From assembly GCA_027489335.1 (NCBI GenBank), contig JAIXZX010000014.1, positions 124,001 through 188,000 of the forward strand: 64,000 nt of DNA, in the 5' to 3' direction. Shown here in pieces: positions 28,361 through 36,640 of this stretch. The notes below the pieces were generated by a model, which did no database searches, had not been told where the DNA came from, and worked only from the letters and a program-made list of their open reading frames with translations. This DNA comes from Caulobacteraceae bacterium (lineage in GTDB: Bacteria > Pseudomonadota > Alphaproteobacteria > Caulobacterales > Caulobacteraceae). Position numbers and translations under genes: made by a program. The number at the start of each line of letters is the position of its first letter. Position 1 is the first letter of the stretch.

Positions 28361-28927
28361 TCATCCCCGGGCTTTGCGTTTCAGCGCCACATAGAGGGCG
28401 CCGCCGCCCCCATGCCGACGATGGGCCTCGGAGACGCCGGCCACGATGGACCGCAGGTGCGGCGCGGCCAGCCACTCGGGAGCGGCCCGGCGCAGGGTTC
28501 CGTCGCCGGTCCCCCGGGAACCCTTGCCCGTGATCACCAGAACCGCCCGATGGCCCTCATGCCAGGCTTGCAGCAGGAAGCCGTCCAGGCGCGCCCGGGC
28601 GGCGTCATAGGTCAGGCCATGCAGGTCGAGCCGCGCGGCGATGGGGTCGCGCTCGCGCACGATCCGGTGGTGACGGTTGGGCTCGATCAACTCTGGGCCC
28701 GGCCATGGGGCGGGTGGCGGCGATCTGGGCGTTGGTTGAGGTCCTGGGGCCGAGCGCTTGGGAGGTAGCTTGCCCGGCGGAGCCTTGCCGACCGGGCCGG
28801 TGGCCTGCGGCGGCGGGTCGGCTGGCTCGGTGGGCGCCGTCGGCGTGTGCCGCCCGGGCAGGGGATGGAGCGTGGCCGCCACGACCGACCAGAGCCTGTG
28901 CTCCTCAGGTCGAAGCGGGCGTTTCAT
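28361..28927 (-). CDS. Smr domain protein
   Basis: A 188-residue protein with a proline-rich disordered N-terminal half (about 25-85) and a C-terminal Smr domain. The domain shows LDLHGLTYDAARARLDGFL, the catalytic-type LDLHG and TGKGSRGTGDGTLR motifs. Stand-alone Smr proteins have nuclease activity on DNA or RNA in several bacteria; the role here is inferred. The ATG overlaps the mltA stop by four bases, so it is the third gene of tim44-mltA-smr. Confidence 0.88.
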   Translation of the reverse strand: MKRPLRPEEHRLWSVVAATLHPLPGRHTPTAPTEPADPPPQATGPVGKAPPGKLPPKRSAPGPQPTPRSPPPAPWPGPELIEPNRHHRIVRERDPIAARLDLHGLTYDAARARLDGFLLQAWHEGHRAVLVITGKGSRGTGDGTLRRAAPEWLAAPHLRSIVAGVSEAHRRHGGGGALYVALKRKARG

Positions 28928-30021
28928 GGGGTGGGATCGGGTCCCACCCGGGGCGCCAGGCGGATCATTCTCAGGGTGTGGCGCACCCGACCAGCCTCGA
29001 CGCCCGCCTCAGGGCCGGAGCCAAGATAAAGGTCGGCGCGCACCTGGCCCTTGATGGCGCCGCCCGTGTCGAGGGCCACCGCCAGGCGGCGATAGGTCGG
29101 AAAGGCGCCGCTGAGAATGGGCGCCTCCGCGTCGATCCAGAACAGTTCGCCCACCCGGTGCTGGGAGAGGTCCACGGCGATGGCGTGGTCTGGCGGCAGG
29201 GGGACGCCCGCCGCGCCCAGGGGGTGCAGGCCGTCATCGGCCTCTAGGCGGAACCAGACATAGCGGCGGTTCAACCGCATGATGGCGTCGGCCTCAGGCC
29301 CCCGCCGGGCGGCCAGCCACGCGCGGATCGCTTCGCCAGACGTATTGTTCGCCTCCAGCAGGCCGCGGTCGCGCATGGGATTGGCGATGCCGGAGAACGG
29401 CAGGTCGTTATGGGCGGCGAACAGCACCTTGACCCGCACACCGTCAGGGAAGGTCAGAACACCGGACCCCTGGATCTGCAGGAAGAACAGCTCCTCTGGC
29501 CGCATCCAGGCCAGCACGACGTCGGGCGGCGTGGCTTCGATCGCCGCCCGGTCAGCCCGCCCCGAGAGGGCGGCGTGGTTGGCGGGCTTGGGCCGTACGG
29601 GCGCGCTGTATTCGGCGTCCGGCGTCGTCCGGGCGGTGTATTCCGGGGCGTAATAGGCGGTCAGCACCCCTTCGCCGGGGACCGGCTCGAGACGGAAATT
29701 GGCCTCGAAGAAGGCTCGGGCGGCGTCACTCTCCAGGCGCGGCTGCCCCCGAGCGCGGCGGCAGACCTCCATCTCGGCCGGCGCCTTGGCCACGCCGCAG
29801 GTCGCCTGATAGGCGGCGAAGGCCTCGGCGTGGTCGGCGCTGTCCCAGCCGGTGAGGCTGCTGAAGGCGATCGGCGCCGGCGGGGGGCCTTCACGGGGAG
29901 GCGCCCCCGGCGAGGGCGCGGGCGGGGAGGGGGGAGTCGGAGCCTCATCGGGCGCCCGCGCGGTGGCGCAGGCGCTCAGGAGGAAGACGCCGCCAAGGAC
30001 GCCGACCAGACGCAACCGCAC
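28924..30021 (-). CDS. mltA: Membrane-bound lytic murein transglycosylase A
   Basis: Cleaves peptidoglycan glycan strands with formation of 1,6-anhydromuropeptides, at the outer membrane. The 365-residue protein begins with a lipoprotein signal, VGVLGGVFLLSAC, with the acylated Cys at about residue 18. A Pro-rich linker follows, then the MltA barrel with LTAYYAPEYTA and the 3D-type domain FWIDAEAPILSG...VALDTGGAIKGQVRADLYLG, containing the catalytic Asp. The start is a GTG at 30021, five bases after the tim44-like stop; the longer open frame is antisense-like and rejected. Confidence 0.9.
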   Translation of the reverse strand: MRLRLVGVLGGVFLLSACATARAPDEAPTPPSPPAPSPGAPPREGPPPAPIAFSSLTGWDSADHAEAFAAYQATCGVAKAPAEMEVCRRARGQPRLESDAARAFFEANFRLEPVPGEGVLTAYYAPEYTARTTPDAEYSAPVRPKPANHAALSGRADRAAIEATPPDVVLAWMRPEELFFLQIQGSGVLTFPDGVRVKVLFAAHNDLPFSGIANPMRDRGLLEANNTSGEAIRAWLAARRGPEADAIMRLNRRYVWFRLEADDGLHPLGAAGVPLPPDHAIAVDLSQHRVGELFWIDAEAPILSGAFPTYRRLAVALDTGGAIKGQVRADLYLGSGPEAGVEAGRVRHTLRMIRLAPRVGPDPTP

Positions 30022-30025
30022 AGAC

Positions 30026-30646
30026 CTAGGCCTCCGCGGCGTCGACGTGAACCAGGGTCCAGTTGGGGTCTTTGCTCTTGAGATTGCGCTCGAAGGTCCA
30101 GAGTTCGGCGGTGCGGCGGTCGTCCACCGCCTCGCCGCGCTCATCCTTGGTGCGGCTGCGCAGCTCGGCCAGGAAGCGAACGGTGACGCGGGCGGCGTCG
30201 CCCTCCACCTCGGCCTTTTCCATGTCAGCCCGGGGCGGGTGCAGGAACTCCACCGTCTCGGTGCGGCCCTCGGCCTCCCGGGCGGAGATGGCCGATTCAA
30301 AGGCCGAATAGACCTCGTCGGACAAGAGATTGCGCAGGGTCTCGCGCTCGCCGGCGGCAAACGCGTTGACGATCATCTGATAGGCGGACTTGGCGCCATG
30401 CAGGAAATGGCTGAGATCGAAGGACGGGTCCCGGGCGCGAACAGCGGCCAGGCCAGACAGGGCGACGCCCTCGGCTTCCTCCGACGCCTCAAGCACCCGC
30501 TCCACCGGACGCACAGGACTTGGCAGGCCCTCGCCCGCGGGCTTGTCCTCCGGCTGACGTCCGACACGCCGTCCCAGCACCGAATAGAGCTGGTACAGGA
30601 CAATGGCCGCCAGGGCGGCGAAGATGATCAGCTCCAGTAGGGGCAA
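30026..30646 (-). CDS. Tim44-like domain membrane protein (TimA type)
   Basis: A protein with one N-terminal membrane helix (LLELIIFAALAAIVLYQLYSVLG) and a C-terminal Tim44-like domain (about residues 70-205) with FLHGAKSAYQMIVNAFAAGERETLRNLL. In mitochondria the domain belongs to the import motor; bacterial versions are implicated in membrane protein assembly. The TTG start at 30646 puts the helix first, as in homologues; an ATG at 30718 would add 24 residues and is the alternative. It is divergent from secB and heads tim44-mltA-smr. Confidence 0.85.
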   Translation of the reverse strand: MPLLELIIFAALAAIVLYQLYSVLGRRVGRQPEDKPAGEGLPSPVRPVERVLEASEEAEGVALSGLAAVRARDPSFDLSHFLHGAKSAYQMIVNAFAAGERETLRNLLSDEVYSAFESAISAREAEGRTETVEFLHPPRADMEKAEVEGDAARVTVRFLAELRSRTKDERGEAVDDRRTAELWTFERNLKSKDPNWTLVHVDAAEA

Positions 30647-30853
30647 ACGGGTCTCTCGTGGGCTTCTGTGGACGAGCGGGCCAGAAACGCGGCCCTTGTG
30701 ATCTATATAGTCGCTCAAAACGCCGGCGTCAGGACCGACGTTGCATCACGCAGGGTCGCATGTTAGCAGCCCGCGCCAGGAATGGGCGGGTTTTCCCGCC
30801 GAAAGACGGTCGGCCCTGGCGCCGGCCTGGCCTCCCATAACGGACAGACGTGC

Positions 30854-31360
30854 ATGACCGACACCGACGCCGCCGCCCCCGGCGGCCAGCCGAACGGCGC
30901 TGAGGCCTTTGTTCCGGGTGTGCGCATCCTGGCCCAGTTCATCCGGGATCTCTCCTTCGAAAACCCGCGCGCGCCTGACGCGCTGCGCGGGACCGGCGTT
31001 CAGCCGCAGATCGACCTGGGCGTGGAAATGAACGCCCGCGGCCGCGAGGACGGGCTGTTCGAGGTGGATCTGAAGCTGTCGGCCCGGGCGTCGCGCGACG
31101 ACGGCCCGGTCTTCCATGTGGAGCTGCTCTATGGCGGCGTGTTCGGGATCAACGGCGTGGCGCCGGAGAATCTGGAGCAGGTGCTGCTGGTGGATTGCCC
31201 CCGCTTCCTCTTCCCCTTCGCCCGTCGGGTCATCGCCGATGTGACCTCGGACGGGGGCTTCCCCCCCTTCCTGCTCGATCCGATCGATTTTGCGGGGGTC
31301 TATGCGGCCCGTAAGGCCCAGGGCGACCTGTCGCAGATGGACGAGATCGGCCACGCCTGA
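30854..31360 (+). CDS. secB: Protein-export chaperone SecB
   Basis: Tetrameric cytosolic chaperone that keeps preproteins unfolded and hands them to SecA. The 168-residue protein has [19 protein letters not shown] at the start, the VELLYGGVF region and [32 protein letters not shown], all SecB signatures. It is alone and ends at an intrinsic terminator shared with dnaQ. Its place near the origin next to a divergent Tim44-like gene joins two protein-translocation genes. Confidence 0.95.
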   Translation: MTDTDAAAPGGQPNGAEAFVPGVRILAQFIRDLSFENPRAPDALRGTGVQPQIDLGVEMNARGREDGLFEVDLKLSARASRDDGPVFHVELLYGGVFGINGVAPENLEQVLLVDCPRFLFPFARRVIADVTSDGGFPPFLLDPIDFAGVYAARKAQGDLSQMDEIGHA

Positions 31361-31391
31361 TCTGGGCTCAGTCTGCGGAAACGGTTCAATC

Positions 31392-31420
31392 AACGGCGCC
31401 CTTCGGGGCGCCGTTTTCGT
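31392..31420 (+). terminator. Intrinsic terminator between secB and dnaQ
   Basis: AACGGCGCC pairs with GGCGCCGTT around CTTCGG, followed by TT and CGT. It lies between two convergent genes and can act in both directions (the minus strand also ends in TTGATTG). Confidence 0.8.
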
Positions 31421-31422
31421 AT

Positions 31423-32127
31423 CTAGAGCCCGTGCTTCTTCCAGAGCAGGTCGGACTTCACAACGTCGCGGACAAAGGCCGCGTGGCGTTCGCGCTCCAG
31501 GTCGCTGGCCACCACGGTCAGGGGCCGAGGCCTGGCCCCATAGCTCGCCTGGCGGGCGGCGCCCACGGCCTGAGCGACCATGGCCGGGGCGAGTTCCAGG
31601 CGCCGTTCGCGGCCGCCCTTGAGCTCCAGATAGACATCGGCCAGCAGGCGGGCGTCGATCAGCGCCCCGTGCTTTTCCCGGTCGGTGAGCGAAATCTTGA
31701 AGCGCCGGCAGAGCGCGTCCAGGGAATTGGCCATGCCGGGGAAGCGGGCGCGGGCCAGGACCAGGGTGTCCACCCAGCGGTGCTCGATGATCTCCACCCG
31801 CCCGCAGAGGCCGAGCTCGAAATTGATGAAGGTCCGGTCGAAGGCCGCATTGTGGGCCACGATCGGGGCGTCGCCGACGAAGTCGAGGAAGGCGTCCACC
31901 ACTTCAGGCGCCTCGAACCTGGGCTTGCCCCGCAGAAAGTCGGCCGACAGGCCGTGCACCTTCTCGGCCTCGGGCGGCATGTCCCGCAGGGGGTCGATAT
32001 AGCAGTGGAAGGTCCGGCCGGTGGGGATGAAGTCCTCGATCTCGAGGCAGGCCAGCTCCACCAGGCGGTGGCCCTCGCGGGGTTCAAAGCCGGTGGTTTC
32101 GGTGTCGAGAACGATTTCGCGGGCCAT
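31423..32127 (-). CDS. dnaQ: DNA polymerase III epsilon subunit (proofreading exonuclease)
   Basis: 3'-5' exonuclease that proofreads replication. The 234-residue protein has ExoI LDTETTGF (Asp8, Glu10), ExoII HNAAFDRTFI and ExoIII HGALIDARLLADVY, with the His-Asp pair. The C-terminus carries the extension that binds the alpha subunit. It is the last gene of ppsR-maf-aroE-coaE-dnaQ, read away from the origin, with a six-base gap to coaE. Confidence 0.95.
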   Translation of the reverse strand: MAREIVLDTETTGFEPREGHRLVELACLEIEDFIPTGRTFHCYIDPLRDMPPEAEKVHGLSADFLRGKPRFEAPEVVDAFLDFVGDAPIVAHNAAFDRTFINFELGLCGRVEIIEHRWVDTLVLARARFPGMANSLDALCRRFKISLTDREKHGALIDARLLADVYLELKGGRERRLELAPAMVAQAVGAARQASYGARPRPLTVVASDLERERHAAFVRDVVKSDLLWKKHGL

Positions 32128-32133
32128 CGGGTC

Positions 32134-32778
32134 TCAATGGCCCGGTTTGGATTCGGCTTCAACCGCGCCAGTCGCCGCGGCGGCGGCGGCCCGTGCGCGC
32201 AGGGCGTTCACAATTTCCGTGACCTGGGCGCGGGCGTGCTCAAGCCCCTGGCCGGTATCGACCACATAGTGGGCGCGGGCGCGCTTTTCGGCGTCGGCCA
32301 TCTGCTGGGCGAGAATGGCCTCGAGACGTTCCGGCGTCATGCCGGGCCTGGCCAACACCCGCTCGCGCTGCATGTCGGCCGGGGCGCTCACCACCACCAC
32401 GGCGTCCATGCGGGCGTCGCCGCCGGTCTCGTAGAGCAGGGGGATGTCGAGGATCACCATGTCGGCGCCCTTGGCCTGGGCCTCGGCGAAGAAGCCCTGG
32501 CGGTCGATCCCCACCAGGGGATGGACGATGGCGTTCAGGCGCTTCAGGGCCTCGGGATCGCCGAGCACCCGCTGGCGAAGCAGCTCCCGGTCCACCGCCC
32601 CGCCCTGAACGACACCGGGAAAAGCCTCGCCCACCGGACCTACGGCCGCGCCGCCCACATCATAGAGATCGTGCACCGCGGCGTCGGCGTCGTAGACGGG
32701 CGTCCCATGCTCGCGGAACATGGCCGCAGTGGTGGACTTGCCCATGCCGATGGAGCCGGTCAGGCCGATGATCAGCAT
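32134..32778 (-). CDS. coaE: Dephospho-CoA kinase
   Basis: Last step of coenzyme A synthesis, phosphorylating the ribose 3'-OH. The 214-residue P-loop kinase has [11 protein letters not shown] at residues 5-15, the substrate-binding DADAAVH and the lid with [13 protein letters not shown]. The C-terminal tail is alanine rich ([15 protein letters not shown]), longer than usual. The ATG at 32778 is the family start; the longer open frame to 32994 overlaps aroE. It lies five bases after aroE. Confidence 0.95.
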   Translation of the reverse strand: MLIIGLTGSIGMGKSTTAAMFREHGTPVYDADAAVHDLYDVGGAAVGPVGEAFPGVVQGGAVDRELLRQRVLGDPEALKRLNAIVHPLVGIDRQGFFAEAQAKGADMVILDIPLLYETGGDARMDAVVVVSAPADMQRERVLARPGMTPERLEAILAQQMADAEKRARAHYVVDTGQGLEHARAQVTEIVNALRARAAAAAATGAVEAESKPGH

Positions 32779-32783
32779 TGTCT

Positions 32784-33650
32784 CTAGATCCTCTCGTTCA
32801 GGCCCAGACTGTTCAGCGCCAGGGTGCGGACATCCACATCCGCCGGCGGGGCGACCCCGAAGAAGGCGGTAAAGGACGGGACCGCCTGGCCGATCAGCAT
32901 GGCCAGGCCATCGACCGTGCGACGGCCCGCCGCCTCGGCCTGCGCCAGGAAGGGCGTGATCAGCGGCTTGTAGACCATGTCCATCACCACGCACTCGACC
33001 GGGGTGGCGGCGAGCGGAACATCGAGTTCGCCCTGGCCCGACAGGCCCGCCGAGGTGGCGTTGATCACCGCGCCGGCCTCAGCAAACGCGATCGCGGCCT
33101 GGTCAAGGCCCAGGGCCCGAACCCGGGCGCCAAGACGCTCGGCGATGGCCTCGGCCCGGGCCACGGTCCGGTTGAGGATCAGGACCTCCGGCGCGCCAGC
33201 CGCAACGAAGGCGGCGGCCGCGCCCCGAGCTGCGCCGCCGGCTCCCAGGATCACGACGGGCGCCGCGGCCGGATCAAACCCCGGCGCCTGGCGGGCGAAG
33301 GCGGCCAGCAGACCTGCCCCATCAGTGTTGTCGGCCAGAATCTGACCATCGCCCTTGAACAGCAGCAGATTGGCCGCCCCGGCCGCCTGGGCCGCCGGGG
33401 TTGGGCCGTCAGCCACGGCCAGGGCCTGTTCCTTGAAGGGCAGGGTCACGTTCAGCCCGGCGATCGCCCCGCCGCGCAGACCCTGGACGAAGGCCTCAAA
33501 CCCCATCTCCGGCGGACAGAAGGGCGCATAGACGGCGTCGAGGCCGAGGCGCTCGATCCAGGCGTTGTGGATCAAGGGGCTCAGGGAGTGGCGCACCGGC
33601 GACCCGACCACGCCGGCGACCTTGGCCCCCCCGGTGAGCGAGCGGCTCAT
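32784..33650 (-). CDS. aroE: Shikimate dehydrogenase
   Basis: NADPH-dependent reduction of 3-dehydroshikimate in the shikimate pathway. The 288-residue protein has the substrate site [16 protein letters not shown] (residues 16-31), Lys in [11 protein letters not shown], and the nucleotide-binding [18 protein letters not shown] follows at the second strand. It overlaps maf by four bases and heads into coaE. Confidence 0.94.
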   Translation of the reverse strand: MSRSLTGGAKVAGVVGSPVRHSLSPLIHNAWIERLGLDAVYAPFCPPEMGFEAFVQGLRGGAIAGLNVTLPFKEQALAVADGPTPAAQAAGAANLLLFKGDGQILADNTDGAGLLAAFARQAPGFDPAAAPVVILGAGGAARGAAAAFVAAGAPEVLILNRTVARAEAIAERLGARVRALGLDQAAIAFAEAGAVINATSAGLSGQGELDVPLAATPVECVVMDMVYKPLITPFLAQAEAAGRRTVDGLAMLIGQAVPSFTAFFGVAPPADVDVRTLALNSLGLNERI

Positions 33651-34240
33651 GGGACGAGCGCGCCGCGCTGGCGCAGCTGGTCGAGAAGACCCAACATCGG
33701 CAGGCCCAGTATGGCGAAGTAGTCCCCCTCGATCTGGGCGAACAGCTGTGCGCCCGGACCTTCCAGCCGGTAACAGCCCACCGAACCCAGCAGGGCCTCG
33801 CCCTCCTGGTCGAGATAGGCGTCGAGGAAAGGCTCGGAGAAGTCCCGCATGGTCAGGGTCGCGCAGGCGATCTCCGACCAGAGGACCTGGCCATCCTGAG
33901 CCAGGGTGACCGCCGAATGCAGATGATGGGGCTGGCCACGCAGAGCCAGCAGACGGGCGCGGGCCTCGTCCAGGCTGGCGGCCTTGTCATGAAGGCCGCC
34001 CTCAAACTCCAGGGTCTGGTCGGCCCCGATGACGAGGCCCGGCTGCAGGTCGGAGACGGTGACGGCCTTGATATCAGCCAGGGCCTGGGCGACGGCCTTG
34101 GGGCTGCCCCCTTCGGCGAGGATGCGGGCCTTGACCAGGTCCTCATCAACGCCGGAGACGATCTTGTCGAAGGTCACACCGGCGCCGGCCAGGAGCTGGC
34201 TGCGGGCCGCGCTCTGGGAGGCGAGAATGATGCGGGTCAT
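33647..34240 (-). CDS. maf: Maf-family nucleotide pyrophosphatase
   Basis: House-cleaning nucleoside triphosphate pyrophosphatase. The 197-residue protein begins [13 protein letters not shown], the Maf signature, and has [20 protein letters not shown] and [17 protein letters not shown]. It overlaps both neighbours by four bases, linking ppsR, maf and aroE. The substrate nucleotide is unknown. Confidence 0.93.
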   Translation of the reverse strand: MTRIILASQSAARSQLLAGAGVTFDKIVSGVDEDLVKARILAEGGSPKAVAQALADIKAVTVSDLQPGLVIGADQTLEFEGGLHDKAASLDEARARLLALRGQPHHLHSAVTLAQDGQVLWSEIACATLTMRDFSEPFLDAYLDQEGEALLGSVGCYRLEGPGAQLFAQIEGDYFAILGLPMLGLLDQLRQRGALVP

Positions 34241-35079
34241 CCCAGTATGTCCACCTGGCGGCCGGAGGTGAGAAGGTTCATCACGGCGGCGGCGGTCTCC
34301 TCCACCGATCGGCGGGTGACGTCAATCACCGGCCAGCCCTGCCGCTCATAGAGCCTGCGGGCCTGGACGATCTCCTCGCGGACATTGTCCACGTCAATAT
34401 AGGCCGAGGTACGGTTTTCCTTGAGGCTGAGCAGGCGGTTGCGGCGGATCTGGATCAGTCGGTCGGGCGAGATCGTCAGGCCCACCACCAGGGTGTTCTT
34501 CAGCTGCAGCAGCTTGTCGGGGATCGGCCGCGAAGGGACCAGCGGCACGTTGGCCGCCCGCACCCCGCGATGCGCCAGATAGATGCAGGTCGGCGTCTTC
34601 GAGGTGCGCGACACGCCCACCAGGACCACGTCGGCCTGTTCCAGATCCTGGCCCCCCTGACCGTCATCATGGCCGATGGCGTAGTTCAGGGCGTCCATGC
34701 GGTTGAAGTACTCGTGGTCCAGGGCGTGCTGCGCGCCGACCCGGGTGGAGGTGGCCAGGCCCAGATAGCGGGACACCGCCGAGACCAGGGGATCGAGGGC
34801 GGCGATACAGGCGATCTCCAGGCGCCGGCACCCGTCTTCCAGGGCCGCCCGCAGTTCGGCGTCGACAATGGTGTGAATGACCAGGCCCGGGGCGGACTCG
34901 ATATCGGCCAGGGCGCGGTCCAGCTGCCGGCGGGACCGCACCAGGGCGTAGATGTGCTCGATGGGCAGGACGTCGTCGAACCGGGCGCACACGGCGCGGG
35001 CCATGGCGTTCAGCGTCTCGCCGGTGGAGTCCGACACCAGATGCAGATGGAAATAGGTGGCGATGCGCGGGTTGGTCAT
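34237..35079 (-). CDS. ppsR: Pyruvate phosphate dikinase/PEP synthase regulatory protein (DUF299)
   Basis: Bifunctional kinase/phosphorylase that inactivates and reactivates PEP synthase or PPDK by Thr phosphorylation. The 280-residue protein begins FHLHLVSDSTGETLNAMARA and has the P-loop GVSRTSKTPT at 155-164, the DUF299 signature. It is the first gene leftward from the origin, in the position of CC_0001 in Caulobacter, and starts the ppsR-maf-aroE-coaE-dnaQ operon. Its promoter must lie in the origin region. Confidence 0.93.
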   Translation of the reverse strand: MTNPRIATYFHLHLVSDSTGETLNAMARAVCARFDDVLPIEHIYALVRSRRQLDRALADIESAPGLVIHTIVDAELRAALEDGCRRLEIACIAALDPLVSAVSRYLGLATSTRVGAQHALDHEYFNRMDALNYAIGHDDGQGGQDLEQADVVLVGVSRTSKTPTCIYLAHRGVRAANVPLVPSRPIPDKLLQLKNTLVVGLTISPDRLIQIRRNRLLSLKENRTSAYIDVDNVREEIVQARRLYERQGWPVIDVTRRSVEETAAAVMNLLTSGRQVDILG

Positions 35080-35232
35080 ACCGGGGCGGCGGCCTGCGAC
35101 AAAATGCTCTTGGGGACGAGGGAGTCGATAAGTCTCTTAACCGAGGCGGACAGGCTTGGGGATAGGTGACGACTTATACCGGCTGCGCGGGGGCTTGCGG
35201 CGAGAGCCGGGACAGACCCGCGGCTTGAGCGA

Positions 35233-35241
35233 TTTTCCACA
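35233..35241 (+). promoter_or_regulatory. DnaA box-like site
   Basis: TTTTCCACA, one mismatch from the consensus TTATCCACA, placed 25 bases before the first CtrA-type box. Overlap or closeness of DnaA and CtrA sites is typical of Caulobacter Cori, where CtrA blocks initiation. Confidence 0.6.
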
Positions 35242-35265
35242 CAGGATCACCCGCCGGGGAAAACC

Positions 35266-35280
35266 TTAACGAAAGGTAAA
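35266..35280 (+). promoter_or_regulatory. CtrA-type box in Cori, one mismatch
   Basis: TTAA-N7-TAAA, one base from TTAA-N7-TTAA, with TTAACG extending the first half-site. Confidence 0.6.
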
Positions 35281-35333
35281 CACAGGGGCGCAGGCGACGC
35301 GCCGGTCATCCTCAGCCCGCGTGCGAGCGGCCC

Positions 35334-35348
35334 TTAAGGTTTTGTTAA
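35334..35348 (+). promoter_or_regulatory. CtrA box in Cori, perfect match
   Basis: TTAAGGTTTTGTTAA fits TTAA-N7-TTAA exactly. CtrA binding at such sites represses replication in swarmer cells in Caulobacter. The site could also control the hemE promoter. Confidence 0.75.
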
Positions 35349-35608
35349 GGTTTGCGCCGCGACCTTGGCCTTATACCCGGGACTCACAGAGCCCTGCGAG
35401 GCCTTGGGACAGATCGGGGGCGAGCTGTGGGTTCCCTCGGTATGGCTGGGCGCGAGCGGGCTTATCCCCGGGTCTGACCGGCCCTACCACCTCCTCTGTT
35501 CAAACAATCTCTTTCTTTCAGGAAGAAGGGCGGGCGACGGGGACAAGACGCTCGCGCCCTCCACCAGGAGACTTGAGCCTTGCCCCCAGAGCCGCTTTAA
35601 GGCTTGGC

Positions 35609-36640
35609 ATGAGCGACACCGCAAAACCCCGCCTCCTCCGCGCCCTGGCCGGCGAAACCCTTGAGCGTCCGCCTGTCTGGTTCATGCGCCAGGCGGGCCG
35701 GTCTCTGCCGGAGTACCGTGAGCTGCGGACCAAGGCGCCGGACTTCATCGCGTTTTGCCACAATCCGCAGATGGCGGCTGAGGCGACCCTGCAGCCCATG
35801 CGGCGCTTTCCTCTCGATGCCGCCATCGTCTTCGCCGACATCCTGCTTTTGCCCAAGGCGCTGGGTCAGAAGGTGTGGTTCGAAACTGGCGAAGGCCCGA
35901 GACTGGGCGAACTGCCAGCGCTTTCGGCCATGGAGGCCGAGATCGAGGCCTCGACCGGCAGGCTTTCCGAGATCGGGGAAACCCTGACGCGGGTGCGGGC
36001 CGAGCTGGAGCCGGAGCGGGCCTTGATCGGGTTCGCCGGCGCCCCCTGGACGGTCGCCACCTATATGATCGAGGGCCGCGGCTCAGACCGTTCGGGCGCC
36101 CGGACCTACGCCTATCAGCACCCTGAGGAATTGGACCGGCTGCTGGACATCCTGGTGGAGTCCACCGCCCGCTACCTGGTGATGCAGGCCAAGGCCGGCG
36201 CCCAGGCGCTGAAGCTGTTCGAGAGCTGGGCCGAGGGCCTAGCCGAGGACGTCTTCGAGCGGATCGTCATCCGTCCCCATGCGGCGATCATCGAGAAGGT
36301 GCGCGCCGCCGGGATCGACACCCCCTTTATCGGCTTCCCCCGCGGGGCGGGCGCTCTGGTGGACAATTACGCGGCCAAGGTTCCGGTTCAAGCTGTCGCC
36401 CTGGACACCCAGGCCAGCGCCGCCCAGGGCCAGAAGATCCAGGCCGGCGGCAAGGCGATCCAGGGCGCTCTGGACAATCTGCTGCTGCGGGCAGGCGGAC
36501 CGGCCATGGACGCCCGCATCGACGCCCTGATCGAACAGTGGGGCAAGGGCCCCTATATCTTCAACCTGGGCCACGGGGTTCTGCCGGACACCCCGGTGGA
36601 ACATATCGAACGCGCCGTGCGCCGGGTTACGGGGACCTAG
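35609..36640 (+). CDS. hemE: Uroporphyrinogen decarboxylase
   Basis: Decarboxylates uroporphyrinogen III to coproporphyrinogen III in heme synthesis. The 343-residue protein has the N-terminal signature RPPVWFMRQAGRSLPEYRE, the active-site region VIFADILLLPKALGQ, GFAGAPWTVATYMIEG and the C-terminal HGVLPDTPVEH. ATG 35609 begins MSDTAKPRLLRAL, the normal start; the longer frame to 35321 runs into the origin. It directly abuts Cori, is the first gene of hemE-hemH-hemJ, and ends one base before hemH. Confidence 0.96.
   Translation: MSDTAKPRLLRALAGETLERPPVWFMRQAGRSLPEYRELRTKAPDFIAFCHNPQMAAEATLQPMRRFPLDAAIVFADILLLPKALGQKVWFETGEGPRLGELPALSAMEAEIEASTGRLSEIGETLTRVRAELEPERALIGFAGAPWTVATYMIEGRGSDRSGARTYAYQHPEELDRLLDILVESTARYLVMQAKAGAQALKLFESWAEGLAEDVFERIVIRPHAAIIEKVRAAGIDTPFIGFPRGAGALVDNYAAKVPVQAVALDTQASAAQGQKIQAGGKAIQGALDNLLLRAGGPAMDARIDALIEQWGKGPYIFNLGHGVLPDTPVEHIERAVRRVTGT

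Larger units (their letters stand above)
35080..35608. other. Chromosome replication origin (Cori) between ppsR and hemE
   Basis: A 529-base noncoding gap between divergent genes in the same neighbourhood (ppsR and hemE) as Caulobacter Cori. It contains a perfect CtrA box (35334-35348), a near-perfect one (35266-35280), a DnaA-like box TTTTCCACA at 35233-35241, TCCCCA-type weak boxes on the minus strand (35111-35116, 35157-35162), a partial TTATCCCC at 35462-35469, GANTC sites at 35122-35126 and 35381-35385, and a pyrimidine-rich, AT-richer stretch near 35500-35520. Gene direction changes at this point. It should also hold the ppsR and hemE promoters. Confidence 0.88.
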
